Assembly: GCF_009789675.1 (NCBI RefSeq)
Contig: NZ_CP046915.1
Span: forward strand, 434,001 to 498,000
Direction of reading: 5' to 3'
DNA from: Paraburkholderia acidisoli
Lineage (GTDB): Bacteria; Pseudomonadota; Gammaproteobacteria; Burkholderiales; Burkholderiaceae
DNA: 64,000 nucleotides
Positions 1 through 12,417 of this stretch are shown one piece after another. Numbering within the stretch: position 1 is the stretch's first letter; each line of letters starts with the position of its first letter. The notes under the pieces are model-generated. The model was given only the letters and a program-made list of their open reading frames with translations, had not been told where the DNA came from and did no database searches. Both the position numbers and the translations under genes were made by a program.

Positions 1-974
1 CCATTCTGGAATTGCGCGAGTTCTCGCGCCGGCTCGTGCGCGAACTGGGCTTCATGCGTTCGACGCTCGCGGGCAGCGAGCTGGCGCCCTCCGCCGTGCA
101 CGCGATCATCGAGATCGGTGCGGCGCCCGGCATCAACGCCAAGGCGCTCGGCGAGATTTTGCGGCTCGACAAGTCGAACACGAGCCGCCAGGTCGCGCGG
201 CTCGAAGCGGAAGGCCTCGTGCGCCGCCAGGCCGACGACGCCGACGCCCGCTCGTCCACCCTGCACCTCACCGCCGCCGGACAGAAGCTGCGCGCGAAGA
301 TCGACCGCTTCGCGACCGACCAGGTCTCGAGCGCGCTGCGCCGCCTCGTGCCCGCCGATCAACAGGCGCTGGTCCGCGCACTCGCGCTCTATGCCGACGC
401 GCTCGCGCACGACAATCCCAACAGTGCAGGCCACACGGCGTCGGCGAGTACCACGGGCGTGCAGATCGTCGAAGGCTACCGGCCCGGCTGCATCGGCGAC
501 ATCGCAAGCCTGCATGCGCGCTTCTACGCGGCGAACTGGGGCTTCGGCGCGTTCTTCGAACAGCTCGTCGCCACCGGGCTCGCCGCATTCGCGCAAGGCT
601 TGCCCGCGGCGAACCAGGCACTCTGGCTCGCCATGGAACGCGGCCGCGCGCTCGCTTCGCTCGCCATCGACGGTCATGGCGGTCAAGATGGCCAGCCCGG
701 CGACGGCCACGCGCATTTACGCTGGTTTATCGTCGACGATTCGTTGCGCGGCACCGGTATCGGGCGGCAACTCATGACGCGCGCGATGGATTATGTCGAC
801 GCGCGTTTCGCGCAAACGTACCTGTGGACGTTCAAGGGTCTGGATGCCGCGCGACATCTCTACGAATCGTTCGGCTTCGAACTCGCCGAGGAAGCCGAGG
901 GCAGCCAGTGGGGCACGAAAGTCACCGAGCAACGCTTCGTGCGCCACCAGCCTGCCAACGGAAAACGCGTTTAA
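1..974 (+). CDS. MarR-family regulator fused to GNAT acetyltransferase (5' partial)
   Basis: The reading frame is open to the left edge, so the true start lies outside; the first in-window candidate (TTG at 12) is probably internal. The first ~130 residues form a MarR-type winged helix (recognition region near KSNTSRQVARLEAEG, then a wing with DADARSS). Residues ~150-310 form a GNAT N-acetyltransferase domain with the acetyl-CoA loop RGTGIGRQL. This MarR-GNAT architecture is a known family; the acetylated substrate is unknown. The stop overlaps the convergent transporter gene by four bases. Family call is firm, role is not known. Confidence 0.85.
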   Translation, partial: ILELREFSRRLVRELGFMRSTLAGSELAPSAVHAIIEIGAAPGINAKALGEILRLDKSNTSRQVARLEAEGLVRRQADDADARSSTLHLTAAGQKLRAKIDRFATDQVSSALRRLVPADQQALVRALALYADALAHDNPNSAGHTASASTTGVQIVEGYRPGCIGDIASLHARFYAANWGFGAFFEQLVATGLAAFAQGLPAANQALWLAMERGRALASLAIDGHGGQDGQPGDGHAHLRWFIVDDSLRGTGIGRQLMTRAMDYVDARFAQTYLWTFKGLDAARHLYESFGFELAEEAEGSQWGTKVTEQRFVRHQPANGKRV

Positions 975-2311
975 GCCGACGCCGGCGCGCGCCCGCGCGT
1001 TTCCGGCATGCGCAGATAGACGATCAGCGAGATGGCCGCGCAAGCCGTGACATACCAGTAAAAGTACTGCTCGTGCCCGCTCGCCTTGAAACGCAGCGCG
1101 ACGAACTCGGTCGTGCCGCCGAGGATCGCCGTGGTGAGCGCGTAGGGCAGACCCACGGCGAGTGCGCGGATGCGCACGGGGAACAACTCGGTTTTCGCGA
1201 GCATGTGCACGGAAGTAAAGCCGCTTAGCATCACGAGCCCCGCGAACGAGAGCAGGAACGCCACGAGCGGGTCGTGCGTGTGACTGAGCGCCGTGAAGAG
1301 CGGCACGGAAAACAACGTGGTCGAGAGCCCGAAACCGATCAGCACGGGGCGGCGGCCGAACACGTCGGAGACAAGGCCGAACAGCGGTTGCAGCGGCATA
1401 TACAGCAGCAGTGCGCCGGTGGAAACGAGCGTCGACATCTCCTTGGAAAGGCCCACGGTATTCACCAGATACTTCTGCATATACACCGTGAACGTGTAGA
1501 AACCCACGGTGCCGCCGACCGTAATACCAATGGCGAGCAGGATCTGCCGCCAATGCGCAAGCAACTGCTGCAGCACGGGCGGCCCTGCGTGGCGCGCGCC
1601 ACGCTCGAATGCTTCGGATTCCGTAACGTGACGCCGCATGTAAAGAGCGAATAGCGCCAGCGCCCCGCCAATCACGAACGGCACGCGCCAGCCCCAAAGC
1701 TCGATCTGGTGCGGCGTCATCAGCAGGTTCTGCATCACCAGCATGAGCGCGAGCGCCACGAGCTGCCCGGCCACCACGCTCACCTGCAGGAAGCCGAGAT
1801 AAAAGCCGCGCCGGTTCGCGGGCGCGATCTCGCTGAGATAGGTCGCGCTCGTGCCGTACTCGCCGCCCATGCTGAGGCCTTGCAGCAGGCGCGCGGCGAT
1901 CAGCACGACCGGCGCGAGTACGCCGATGGTTGCGTAGCCCGGCGTGAGCGCGATCATCAGCGAACCCACGCACATGGCGGTGACCGACCATGTGAGCGCG
2001 CGCTTGCGGCCATGGCGGTCAGCGTAAAAACCCACCAGCCAGCTACCGAGCGGCCGCGCCACGTAGCCCACGGCGGCAATGGCCGCCGTGTTCATGAGTT
2101 GCACCGTGGGTTTGTCGCTCGGAAAAAACGACTTCGCGAAGTAGATCGAAAAGATGCTGTACGCGAGAAAGTCGTACCACTCGATCAGATTGCCCGCGAG
2201 CCCGCCCACGATCGAACGAATGCGCGGACGCGCTGGCTCATGGGTATCGGCGCTATGTAACGTCTGCGTTATCGACTTGTTTCGGACTGCGAATTCCGTA
2301 TCGCTCGACAT
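971..2311 (-). CDS. MFS transporter, metabolite:H+ symporter (MHS) family
   Basis: A 446-aa twelve-helix permease of the type that carries organic acids (KgtP, PcaT, citrate permease). The N-terminal GNLIEWYDFLAYS motif and the loop YADRHGRKRAL between helices 2 and 3 are diagnostic of the MHS subgroup. It lies 41 bp downstream of the PrpB-like lyase gene on the same strand, so the two are probably one operon under the sigma-54 promoter at 3281-3298. I infer that it imports the acid the lyase acts on, or a precursor such as a methylated di- or tricarboxylate; the substrate cannot be read from sequence. Confidence 0.9.
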   Translation of the reverse strand: MSSDTEFAVRNKSITQTLHSADTHEPARPRIRSIVGGLAGNLIEWYDFLAYSIFSIYFAKSFFPSDKPTVQLMNTAAIAAVGYVARPLGSWLVGFYADRHGRKRALTWSVTAMCVGSLMIALTPGYATIGVLAPVVLIAARLLQGLSMGGEYGTSATYLSEIAPANRRGFYLGFLQVSVVAGQLVALALMLVMQNLLMTPHQIELWGWRVPFVIGGALALFALYMRRHVTESEAFERGARHAGPPVLQQLLAHWRQILLAIGITVGGTVGFYTFTVYMQKYLVNTVGLSKEMSTLVSTGALLLYMPLQPLFGLVSDVFGRRPVLIGFGLSTTLFSVPLFTALSHTHDPLVAFLLSFAGLVMLSGFTSVHMLAKTELFPVRIRALAVGLPYALTTAILGGTTEFVALRFKASGHEQYFYWYVTACAAISLIVYLRMPETRGRAPASA

Positions 2312-2352
2312 CGGTCTCTCTCCTCCCCGCCTTCAAAATTTATTGGATGTTG

Positions 2353-3237
2353 TTAGTCTTTCGCGGCGTAGTCGCGGTCGAGCTGGTCGTAGAACGGCTT
2401 GTTGACGAGACGCTGGCGCTCCGCGAACGGCGCGACAATATTCGCGTCTTCGTCGAGGCGGCCGTTCGCGCTCAACTGGCCGAGCGCGCGCTGCATGCCG
2501 ACCACCGCGCCTTGCAGCGCCGCGTTCGCGTAAAGCACGAGCGCATAGCCGAGACCCGCGAGCGTCTCGCGCGACTGCACCGGCGTCTTGCCGCCGATCA
2601 CGATGTTGATGAGCTGCGGCGCGTCGATGAGCTTCGGCAGGCGTTCGATGTCTTCGAGCTTTTCGGTCGCCTCGATGAAGAGAATGTCGGCGCCCGCTTC
2701 AATGAACGCCTGACCGCGCGCGATCGCGTCTTCAATGCCGTGCACGGCCGCCGCGTCGGTGCGCGCCATGATGAGCAGATTGCCGTCGTCGCGCGCGTCC
2801 ACGGCCGCGCGGATCTTGCCCACCATCTCCGCCTTGCCGATCACTTCCTTGTTGGTGAAGTGGCCGCACTTCTTCGGCATCACCTGATCTTCGAACTGGA
2901 TCGCGTCGGCGCCGCTGCGCTCCAGCGTGCGCACGGTGTGGCGCACGTTGAGCGCGTTGCCGAAGCCCGTGTCCGCATCGACGATCAGCGGCAGACCCAC
3001 CGCGTCGCGCACGCGCGCCGTGTGCTCGGCGATATCCGAAAGGCCGATGAAGCCGAGGTCCGGCATGCCGAACGACATGTTCGTGACGCCCGCGCCCGTG
3101 AGGTAGAGCGCCTCGAAACCGGCGTCCTCGATCACGCGCGCGCTCATGGCGTTGAACGCGCCGGGCACGAGCAGGCCGCGGCGTTCGTTGACCTTGGCGC
3201 GGAAGGCGGCGCGGCGGGCGGCGGTGGAAGTGGTCAT
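2353..3237 (-). CDS. Isocitrate lyase/PEP mutase family lyase, PrpB-like
   Basis: A 294-aa (beta/alpha)8-barrel lyase. It carries DADTGFG (metal site), EDQV, and KKCGH with the catalytic cysteine of true C-C lyases, so a lyase (2-methylisocitrate or 2,3-dimethylmalate type) fits better than a phosphonomutase or the cysteine-less oxaloacetate decarboxylases. I chose ATG 3237 because GGAG sits 8 bases upstream and the family starts here; an open frame continues 37 codons further up without support. It is divergent from a PrpR-type activator, but prpC and acnD are not adjacent, so this is not the standard methylcitrate operon. Exact substrate is open. Confidence 0.85.
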   Translation of the reverse strand: MTTSTAARRAAFRAKVNERRGLLVPGAFNAMSARVIEDAGFEALYLTGAGVTNMSFGMPDLGFIGLSDIAEHTARVRDAVGLPLIVDADTGFGNALNVRHTVRTLERSGADAIQFEDQVMPKKCGHFTNKEVIGKAEMVGKIRAAVDARDDGNLLIMARTDAAAVHGIEDAIARGQAFIEAGADILFIEATEKLEDIERLPKLIDAPQLINIVIGGKTPVQSRETLAGLGYALVLYANAALQGAVVGMQRALGQLSANGRLDEDANIVAPFAERQRLVNKPFYDQLDRDYAAKD

Positions 3238-3280
3238 CGCATGACTCCGTTGTGTCTGGTTTTCAGGATGCGCGACGGGA

Positions 3281-3298
3281 ATGCACGATATGTGCCAA
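3281..3298 (-). promoter_or_regulatory. Sigma-54 (-24/-12) promoter of the PrpB-like/MHS operon
   Basis: Read on the minus strand the sequence is TTGGCACATATCGTGCAT, which matches the RpoN consensus TTGGCAC-N5-TTGCAT with one mismatch and exact spacing (GG at 3296-3295, GC at 3284-3283, 12 bases apart). Transcription would start near 3271, about 35 bases before the ATG at 3237. The neighbouring activator is a sigma-54 type, which supports the call. Confidence 0.8.
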
Positions 3299-3352
3299 TT
3301 CGCAGTCGCACGATCCGAGCTTAGACGAATCAAGGGGTTAGCGTGCACGGAC

Positions 3353-3412
3353 GTTTCATGTCAAAATCGCTGAAACGTTTCATGGAACGTTTTTTGGAAC
3401 GCACCATGAAAC
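3353..3412. promoter_or_regulatory. Putative PrpR-type activator binding cluster
   Basis: A perfect 12-bp palindrome TGAAACGTTTCA lies at 3371-3382. Single half-sites flank it: GTTTCA at 3353-3358 and TGAAAC at 3407-3412. The cluster is 80-140 bp upstream of the predicted sigma-54 start, the usual distance for an enhancer-binding protein, and just ahead of the activator gene (3446), so autoregulation is also possible. Assignment to the adjacent PrpR-like protein is inference. Confidence 0.65.
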
Positions 3413-3445
3413 AATCTTCGTTTCGAGAACGATCGAGGTTTCGCC

Positions 3446-5446
3446 GTGCTACCCGCTTCGCCCGCTTCCGCCAGCCGCCCGAGCATCGCGCTCGTGAGCA
3501 TCAGCCGTTTGCGCAACCTCTGCGAGACCATCGCACCGCGTTACGCGAGCGAGGCGCGCTTCTTCTACGTGCGCGAGGGTTACGGCGACGCCGTCACCGC
3601 CTTGCAGCCCTATATCGAATCGGGCGGCGTGGACGTCGTGCTCGCCGCCGGCTCGAACGGCGCGTACCTGCGCGACAACCTCGGCGTGCCCGTGGTCATG
3701 GTCAAGGTGAACGGCTTCGACGTGCTCGCCGCCATCACGCACGCGAACGCCACGTGGCCCGGCGCGCCCATCGGCCTGATCCTGCACGACAGCGTCTCGC
3801 ACGAACTCGCCGACCTCGGCGCGTGGCTCAATCTGCAACTCACGCAGCGCGCGTATCGCTCCGTCGACGAAGTCCGCGCCGCCGTGAGCGCGCTCGCGAG
3901 CGCGGGCTGCCGCGTCATCATCGGGCCGGGCATGGCGTGCGATCTGGCGCAGGCGGCCGGGCTCGAGAGCGTGTTCCTCTATTCGATGGGCGCGGTGCAC
4001 GAGGCGTTCGAGCGCTCGGTGGAACTCGCGCGCGTGAGCCGCGAAAAGGAATCGAAGCGCGTGCGCCTGAACACCATCGTCGCTCACCTGCGCGACGGCG
4101 TGGCCGCGTTCGACGCGGCGGGCCAGCTCGAAGCCGTCAATCCGGCCATGCTCGACCTGCTGGGCCTCGACCGCGCGCGCGACGTGCCCGCGCAACTCGC
4201 GCGGTCGGTCGCGCCGCTGCTGCGCGATCTCGCCGATGGCGCCGCGCCCGTGGACGACCGCATCGAGCAGATCGGCGGCCGCTCGCTGATCGTGAGTTGC
4301 GTGCCCATCGTCGAGCAGGGCGCGCGCTCGGGCGCGGTGGTCACGGTGCAGGACGCGCTGGTCGCGCAGCGCATCGACCGTTCGCTGCGCACGACGCAAC
4401 GCCCGCGCCATCTCGTCGCGCGCTACGAACTCGACGATCTCGTCGGCGGCTCGGCGGCCATGGCGCGCGTGCGGCGTCTCGCGGCGATGAGCGCGGCGCA
4501 CGACGCCACCGTGCTGATCGGCGGGGAAAGCGGCACGGGCAAGGAACTCGTCGCGCAGGGCATCCACAACGCGAGCCCGCGACGCGGCAATCCCTTCGTC
4601 GCTTTCAATTGCGCGGCGCTGCCCGAAGGGCTCATCGAAAGCGAACTGTTCGGTCACGAGGAAGGGGCATTCACGGGCGCGCGGCGCGGCGGCAAACCGG
4701 GGCTCGTCGAAATCGCCCATACGGGCACCTTGTTTCTCGACGAGATCGGCGAAATGCCGCCCGCGCTGCAAAGCCGCCTGCTGCGCGTGCTGCAGGAACG
4801 CGAGGTGATGAAGCTCGGCGCGAGCCGCGCGACGCCCGTGGACGTGCGCGTGATCGCGGCCACGCACCGCGACTTGCGCGCGATGGTCGCAGCGGGCGCG
4901 TTTCGCGCCGACCTCTATTTCCGGCTCAATCTGCTGCAAATCGCGCTGCCGGCGCTGCGCGAGCGGCGCGAGGATCTGCCCGCGCTCGCGCGCCATCTGC
5001 TCGAACGCATGGCCGCACGTTATGCGCTGCGCCCCGCCGCCATCGAGCGCGTGCTCGCGCGCTTCGCGCCGTATTTCGCCCGCTATGCGTGGCCGGGCAA
5101 CGTGCGCGAACTGGAAAATCTGCTGGCGCGCGCCGCGATTTTTTTCGCCGATGAAAATACGGAAACAAGCGCGGACAGTACCGGCGCAGCGCATGCCGAT
5201 ACTTCGCTATCCGAAATATTTCCGGAATTCGCCGAGGAAGATGGCGATAGCAACAGCGGCACCAACGGCGTCACGCCGCCGGCGATCGCGCACCGAACCA
5301 CGCTTTCCGCGCCACGCGACGCAACCCCGCTCACCCGCGCCCAGATCGAACGCGTGCTGGCGGCGCATGGCGGCAACCGCGCCGCCGCGAGCCGCGCGCT
5401 CGGCATCGGCCGCACGACGCTATGGCGTCTGATGAAGGACGATTGA
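3446..5446 (+). CDS. prpR: Sigma-54-dependent activator, PrpR type
   Basis: A 666-aa enhancer-binding protein. Residues ~10-195 match the PrpR N-terminal sensor domain, which in PrpR binds a methylcitrate-type effector; ~205-310 look like a PAS-type linker; ~325-560 are the AAA+ domain with Walker A GESGTGKE (near residue 360), the sigma-54 contact loop GAFTGA (near 407) and FLDEIGEMP; the last ~40 residues are a Fis-type helix-turn-helix (AASRALGIGRTTLWRLM). The intact GAFTGA loop means it can activate RpoN promoters, and one is found in front of the divergent lyase gene. A variable linker at ~570-625 separates AAA+ and HTH. The effector here may differ from that of classical PrpR. Confidence 0.88.
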   Translation: MLPASPASASRPSIALVSISRLRNLCETIAPRYASEARFFYVREGYGDAVTALQPYIESGGVDVVLAAGSNGAYLRDNLGVPVVMVKVNGFDVLAAITHANATWPGAPIGLILHDSVSHELADLGAWLNLQLTQRAYRSVDEVRAAVSALASAGCRVIIGPGMACDLAQAAGLESVFLYSMGAVHEAFERSVELARVSREKESKRVRLNTIVAHLRDGVAAFDAAGQLEAVNPAMLDLLGLDRARDVPAQLARSVAPLLRDLADGAAPVDDRIEQIGGRSLIVSCVPIVEQGARSGAVVTVQDALVAQRIDRSLRTTQRPRHLVARYELDDLVGGSAAMARVRRLAAMSAAHDATVLIGGESGTGKELVAQGIHNASPRRGNPFVAFNCAALPEGLIESELFGHEEGAFTGARRGGKPGLVEIAHTGTLFLDEIGEMPPALQSRLLRVLQEREVMKLGASRATPVDVRVIAATHRDLRAMVAAGAFRADLYFRLNLLQIALPALRERREDLPALARHLLERMAARYALRPAAIERVLARFAPYFARYAWPGNVRELENLLARAAIFFADENTETSADSTGAAHADTSLSEIFPEFAEEDGDSNSGTNGVTPPAIAHRTTLSAPRDATPLTRAQIERVLAAHGGNRAAASRALGIGRTTLWRLMKDD

Positions 5447-5497
5447 TCGCGCGGGTGCTACGCCCGGCACAGGGAACGGGAGACCCGGGCAGCGATC

Positions 5498-5767
5498 TCA
5501 GGCAGCGGCGAACTGCGCGCCGCCAACCGGGAATCCGCCCGCGAGATCCGCGCCGCGCGGTGCCGGCTTCGCCGCCGCCGCGCTTTCCATGGCGATCTCG
5601 CGCAGGGTCGTGAGCAGTTGCGCCCAGCTCGCTTCCCAGCGGTCTTCGCGCAGGCAGCGGCCGGCGGCGTCGGAGACGCGCAGCACGCAGGTGTCGGGGT
5701 AATAGGTGAACGTCACGGGCGCGCCGTCGATGACGCAAGTCGTGGTGCAGGGCCGGGTCGTGTACAT
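5498..5767 (-). CDS. Hypothetical 89-aa protein
   Basis: A small soluble protein beginning MYTTRPCTTTCVIDG, with three cysteines in the first half and an Ala-rich tail. The frame stays open far upstream, but the upstream translation overlaps the promoter region of the hybrid kinase and looks non-coding, so ATG 5767 is the reasonable start. It stands alone between the convergent PrpR gene and the divergent kinase operon. I do not recognise a domain and assign no function. Confidence 0.55.
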   Translation of the reverse strand: MYTTRPCTTTCVIDGAPVTFTYYPDTCVLRVSDAAGRCLREDRWEASWAQLLTTLREIAMESAAAAKPAPRGADLAGGFPVGGAQFAAA

Positions 5768-6059
5768 GGTGTTATCCGCGAAGTTAGTTAGCGTGTAGCA
5801 GCGAGCCCTTCGAGCAATCGGCGTACCCGACCCCGGCGTTGCGCGTTTTCCCGTGTCAAACTGCAACGCCGCAACCCGCAATGATCGCTTCGCGCCCAGG
5901 CCGCGATTTTGTATGATTGCGTATGCATCGATTTCGCCCTTAATTGACGGGCAAAAAGCGGCAAAGCACGCTAACGCCAGACTAAACAGCGTGACTTGGC
6001 CCGAATAAACCGGTCGACTTTTCCGAACGTCGACCCACCACACGACCCATTCGGAAAAA

Positions 6060-9623
<3,564 letters not shown>

Positions 9624-9659
9624 GCCGCACGAAGACGTACCGAACGGAAAACGCGATTC

Positions 9660-10526
9660 ATGACCGACACTCCGACTCCCGCTCCCCCGCCCGCGCTGCA
9701 CGCGCGCCGGACCATGAGCGACTTCGACATCGAGCTGCGGCTGTTGCTCGAAGCGATCTACCTGAAGTATCAGCACGACTTCCGGCACTACTCGCTGCCC
9801 TCGCTGCGGCGCCGCCTCGAACAGGCGCGCCAGGATTTCGGCGTGGCGAGCCTGAGCCAGTTGCAGGACCGCGTGCTGCGCAGCACCGACGACTTCTCGC
9901 GCCTGTTCGGCTACATGACGATCCAGGTGAGCGACATGTTCCGCGACCCGGAATATTTCCTCGCCCTGCGCCGCAACGTGCTGCCGGTGTTGCAAACGTA
10001 TCCGTCGCTCAAGGTGTGGGTGGCGGGCTGCAGCACGGGCGAGGAACTGTGGTCGCTGAAGATTCTGTTCGAAGAGGAAGGGCTCGCCGAGCGCACGCTG
10101 TTCTACGCGACCGACATCAGCCCGGAAGCGCTGGAGCGCGCGGAATCGGGAATTTATCCGGTCGACCGCTTCGCCGGTTTCAGCCAGAACTATCTGGCCG
10201 CGGGCGGCAAGCGCACGCTTTCCGACTACTATCACGCCGCGTACGGCAGCGGCCGCATTGCGAGCGCGCTGAAAGAACGCGTGGTGTTCGCCGACCATAG
10301 CCTCGCCACCGACGAAGTCTTCCTCGAAGCGCACCTCGTCTCGTGCCGCAACGTGCTGATCTATTTCGACCGGCCGTTGCAGGACCGCGCGATCGGCCTG
10401 TTCGAGCACGCGCTCGTGCGACGCGGCTTTCTCGGGCTCGGCAGCAAGGAAAACCTGCGCTTCTCGAAGCGCCACGAAGCGTTCGACGAGTTTTGCGCGG
10501 CCGAACGCATTTACCAGAAACGCTAA
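9660..10526 (+). CDS. cheR: CheR-type protein-glutamate methyltransferase
   Basis: A 288-aa SAM-dependent methyltransferase. Residues ~20-80 form the all-alpha N-domain and ~90-288 the Rossmann-like catalytic part, with the SAM motif WVAGCSTGEELWS (usual CheR has GCSTGEEPYS) and the late motif CRNVLIYFD. In chemotaxis CheR methylates receptor glutamates, but no chemoreceptor lies in this operon. It is 7 bp from cheB downstream. I infer a role in adjusting the sensory output of the neighbouring hybrid kinase. A second ATG (MSDFDIEL, 9714) could be the start, since the first 18 residues are Pro/Ala-rich. Confidence 0.88.
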   Translation: MTDTPTPAPPPALHARRTMSDFDIELRLLLEAIYLKYQHDFRHYSLPSLRRRLEQARQDFGVASLSQLQDRVLRSTDDFSRLFGYMTIQVSDMFRDPEYFLALRRNVLPVLQTYPSLKVWVAGCSTGEELWSLKILFEEEGLAERTLFYATDISPEALERAESGIYPVDRFAGFSQNYLAAGGKRTLSDYYHAAYGSGRIASALKERVVFADHSLATDEVFLEAHLVSCRNVLIYFDRPLQDRAIGLFEHALVRRGFLGLGSKENLRFSKRHEAFDEFCAAERIYQKR

Positions 10527-10533
10527 GCTCACC

Positions 10534-11187
10534 ATGCGCGACGCACCCCGCAAACCGCCCGCCTCGCCCGACCTGCGCCGCACGCCGCGCAGCGCGGGCC
10601 GGCGCGCGCGCGGACCGTTCGACTGCGTGGTGATCGGCGCGTCGGCGGGTGGCGTGGACGTGCTCGGGCAGATCCTGCCCTCGGTGCCCGCGAGCTTCGA
10701 AGCCGCGTTGCTGATCGTGATGCATCTGCCACCCGCCTCGCCGAGCTTTCTCACCCAGGCGCTCGGCAGCCGCTGCGCGCTGCCCGTGTCCGAACCGGAC
10801 GCCGGCGAGCCGCTCGTCGGCGGTCACGCGTATGTCGCGCCGCCCGACTATCACATGCTGGTGGACGCCGACGCCACCGTGGCGCTCTCCATCGAGGCGC
10901 CCGTGCGTTACTCGCGGCCCTCCATCGACGTGCTGATGGAGTCGGCGGCGAACGTGTACGGCGCGCGTCTGCTCGGCGTGCTGCTTTCCGGCGCCAACGA
11001 CGACGGCACGCGCGGCCTCGCGGCGATACGCGCGGCGGGCGGCACGACGTGGGCGCAACTGCCGTCCACGGCGGTCGCGCCGCAAATGCCCGAAGCGGCG
11101 ATCGCGGCGGGCGCCGTCACTGAAATACTCTCTCCCTCGGCACTCGCGGCGCGCCTCGCCGCGTGGCCGAGGCTGACAAACGAATGA
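10534..11187 (+). CDS. cheB: CheB-type methylesterase, catalytic domain only
   Basis: A 217-aa protein holding only the CheB C-terminal esterase domain; the usual N-terminal receiver is absent. The Ser-His-Asp triad is visible as GASAGG, MHLPP and SGANDDG. Because the receiver that normally controls CheB is missing, control may come from the receiver proteins in the same operon. The first ~25 residues are basic and disordered. The stop codon overlaps the possible ATG of the next gene (ATGA at 11184), which indicates translational coupling. Confidence 0.88.
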   Translation: MRDAPRKPPASPDLRRTPRSAGRRARGPFDCVVIGASAGGVDVLGQILPSVPASFEAALLIVMHLPPASPSFLTQALGSRCALPVSEPDAGEPLVGGHAYVAPPDYHMLVDADATVALSIEAPVRYSRPSIDVLMESAANVYGARLLGVLLSGANDDGTRGLAAIRAAGGTTWAQLPSTAVAPQMPEAAIAAGAVTEILSPSALAARLAAWPRLTNE

Positions 11188-12344
11188 CAGGTATGACCGG
11201 GATTGACCGCATGACACAGCCCACCGTCAATGTTCTGATCGTCGACGACATCGAACACAACCTCACGGCGCTCTCGGCCCTGCTCGCGCGGCCGGAAGTG
11301 CGGCTGCTGCTCGCGCGCTCGGGCGTCGAGGCGCTCGAACTGCTGCTCGAACACGACGTTGCCGTGGCCGTGCTCGACGTCAACATGCCGGGCATGAGCG
11401 GCTTCGAGCTGGCCTCGTTGATCCGCGGCAGCCCGCGCACCTCGCACGTGCCGATCATCTTCCTCACGGCCACCTCGCAGGACGCGATCCGCACGTTTCA
11501 GGGCTACGAAGCCGGTGCCGTCGACTTTCTCTACAAGCCGATCGAGCCGCGCATCGTGCAATCGAAAGTGGGCATTTTCGTGCAGCTCGAAATGCAGAAG
11601 CGCCAGCTCGCGGAACAGCTCGCGGCCACGCGCCAGATGCTCGAAGCGAACGAGATGCTGATGGCCGTGCTGAGCCACGATCTGCGCACGCCGCTCTCGG
11701 CCGTGATGGTGTCGGCGGAATATCTGATGCGCGCCTCCAGCGACGAGAAGATCGTCACCGTGGGCCGCCGGATCGAGAACTGCGGGCGCCGCATGACGCG
11801 CATGGTCGAGCAACTGCTCAATCTCGCGCGCCTGCAAGGCGGCCGCCTGCCGCTGCGCCGAACCATCGTGCAGCTCGACACGCTGTGCCAGAACGTGCTG
11901 GAAGAGTTCGCGCCGAACGTGGCCGAAGGACGCCTCACGCTGGAACGCAGCGGCGACCTGAGCGGTTACTGGGACGCCGATCTCGTCGCGCAGGCCATTT
12001 CGAATCTCGTGAGCAACGCGCTCACGCACGGCGCGGCCGGCACCGCCGTGCACCTGAGCGTGCGCGGCGAAGCGGCGGGCGAAGTGCTGGTGACGGTGTC
12101 CAATCGCGGCGCGATCGCCTCCGACGTGGTGCCGCTGCTGTTCGACGCCTACAGCGCGGCCACGCGCGCCGGGCATCAGGGCTCGGGCCTCGGGCTCGGC
12201 CTGCACATCGTGCGGCTCATCGCGCGTTCGCATGGCGGCGACGTGAGCGTGACCTCGAACGAGCAGGACGGCACGGCGTTCACGGTGCGCCTGCCGCGCG
12301 CGGGCGTGGGACGCAACGAGGTGGTGAGTTCGTTGGGGCGCTGA
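11184..12344 (+). CDS. Receiver domain-histidine kinase hybrid
   Basis: About 386 aa. A receiver at the N-terminus (LIVDDIEHN, acceptor Asp in VAVLDVNMPGMSG, Lys in LYKPIEP) is followed by a short coiled coil, a HisKA domain with LSHDLRTPLSAV (His near 161) and a HATPase ending in GSGLGLGLHIVRLIA. There is no membrane segment, so it is cytoplasmic. Three starts are possible: 11163 (GTG/ATG region inside cheB), 11184 (overlaps the cheB stop, GAGG 11 bases before) and 11211. I favour 11184. It probably takes phosphate from, or competes with, the hybrid kinase encoded first in the operon. Confidence 0.85.
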   Translation: MTGMTGIDRMTQPTVNVLIVDDIEHNLTALSALLARPEVRLLLARSGVEALELLLEHDVAVAVLDVNMPGMSGFELASLIRGSPRTSHVPIIFLTATSQDAIRTFQGYEAGAVDFLYKPIEPRIVQSKVGIFVQLEMQKRQLAEQLAATRQMLEANEMLMAVLSHDLRTPLSAVMVSAEYLMRASSDEKIVTVGRRIENCGRRMTRMVEQLLNLARLQGGRLPLRRTIVQLDTLCQNVLEEFAPNVAEGRLTLERSGDLSGYWDADLVAQAISNLVSNALTHGAAGTAVHLSVRGEAAGEVLVTVSNRGAIASDVVPLLFDAYSAATRAGHQGSGLGLGLHIVRLIARSHGGDVSVTSNEQDGTAFTVRLPRAGVGRNEVVSSLGR

Positions 12345-12356
12345 GCCGCAAAAACA

Positions 12357-12383
12357 AAGGGCGGCGCCTCGCGCGCCGCCCTT
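12357..12383 (-). terminator. Rho-independent terminator of the sugar porter gene
   Basis: Stem arms AAGGGCGGCGC (12357-12367) and GCGCCGCCCTT (12373-12383) with a 5-base loop. On the minus strand the stem is followed by TTGTTTTT, so it mainly ends transcription of the minus-strand porter gene. It also lies just past the plus-strand kinase stop and may stop that transcript as well. Confidence 0.75.
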
Positions 12384-12417
12384 CGGTGTTGACAGGCGCC
12401 CTCCGGCGCTTGCGCGG

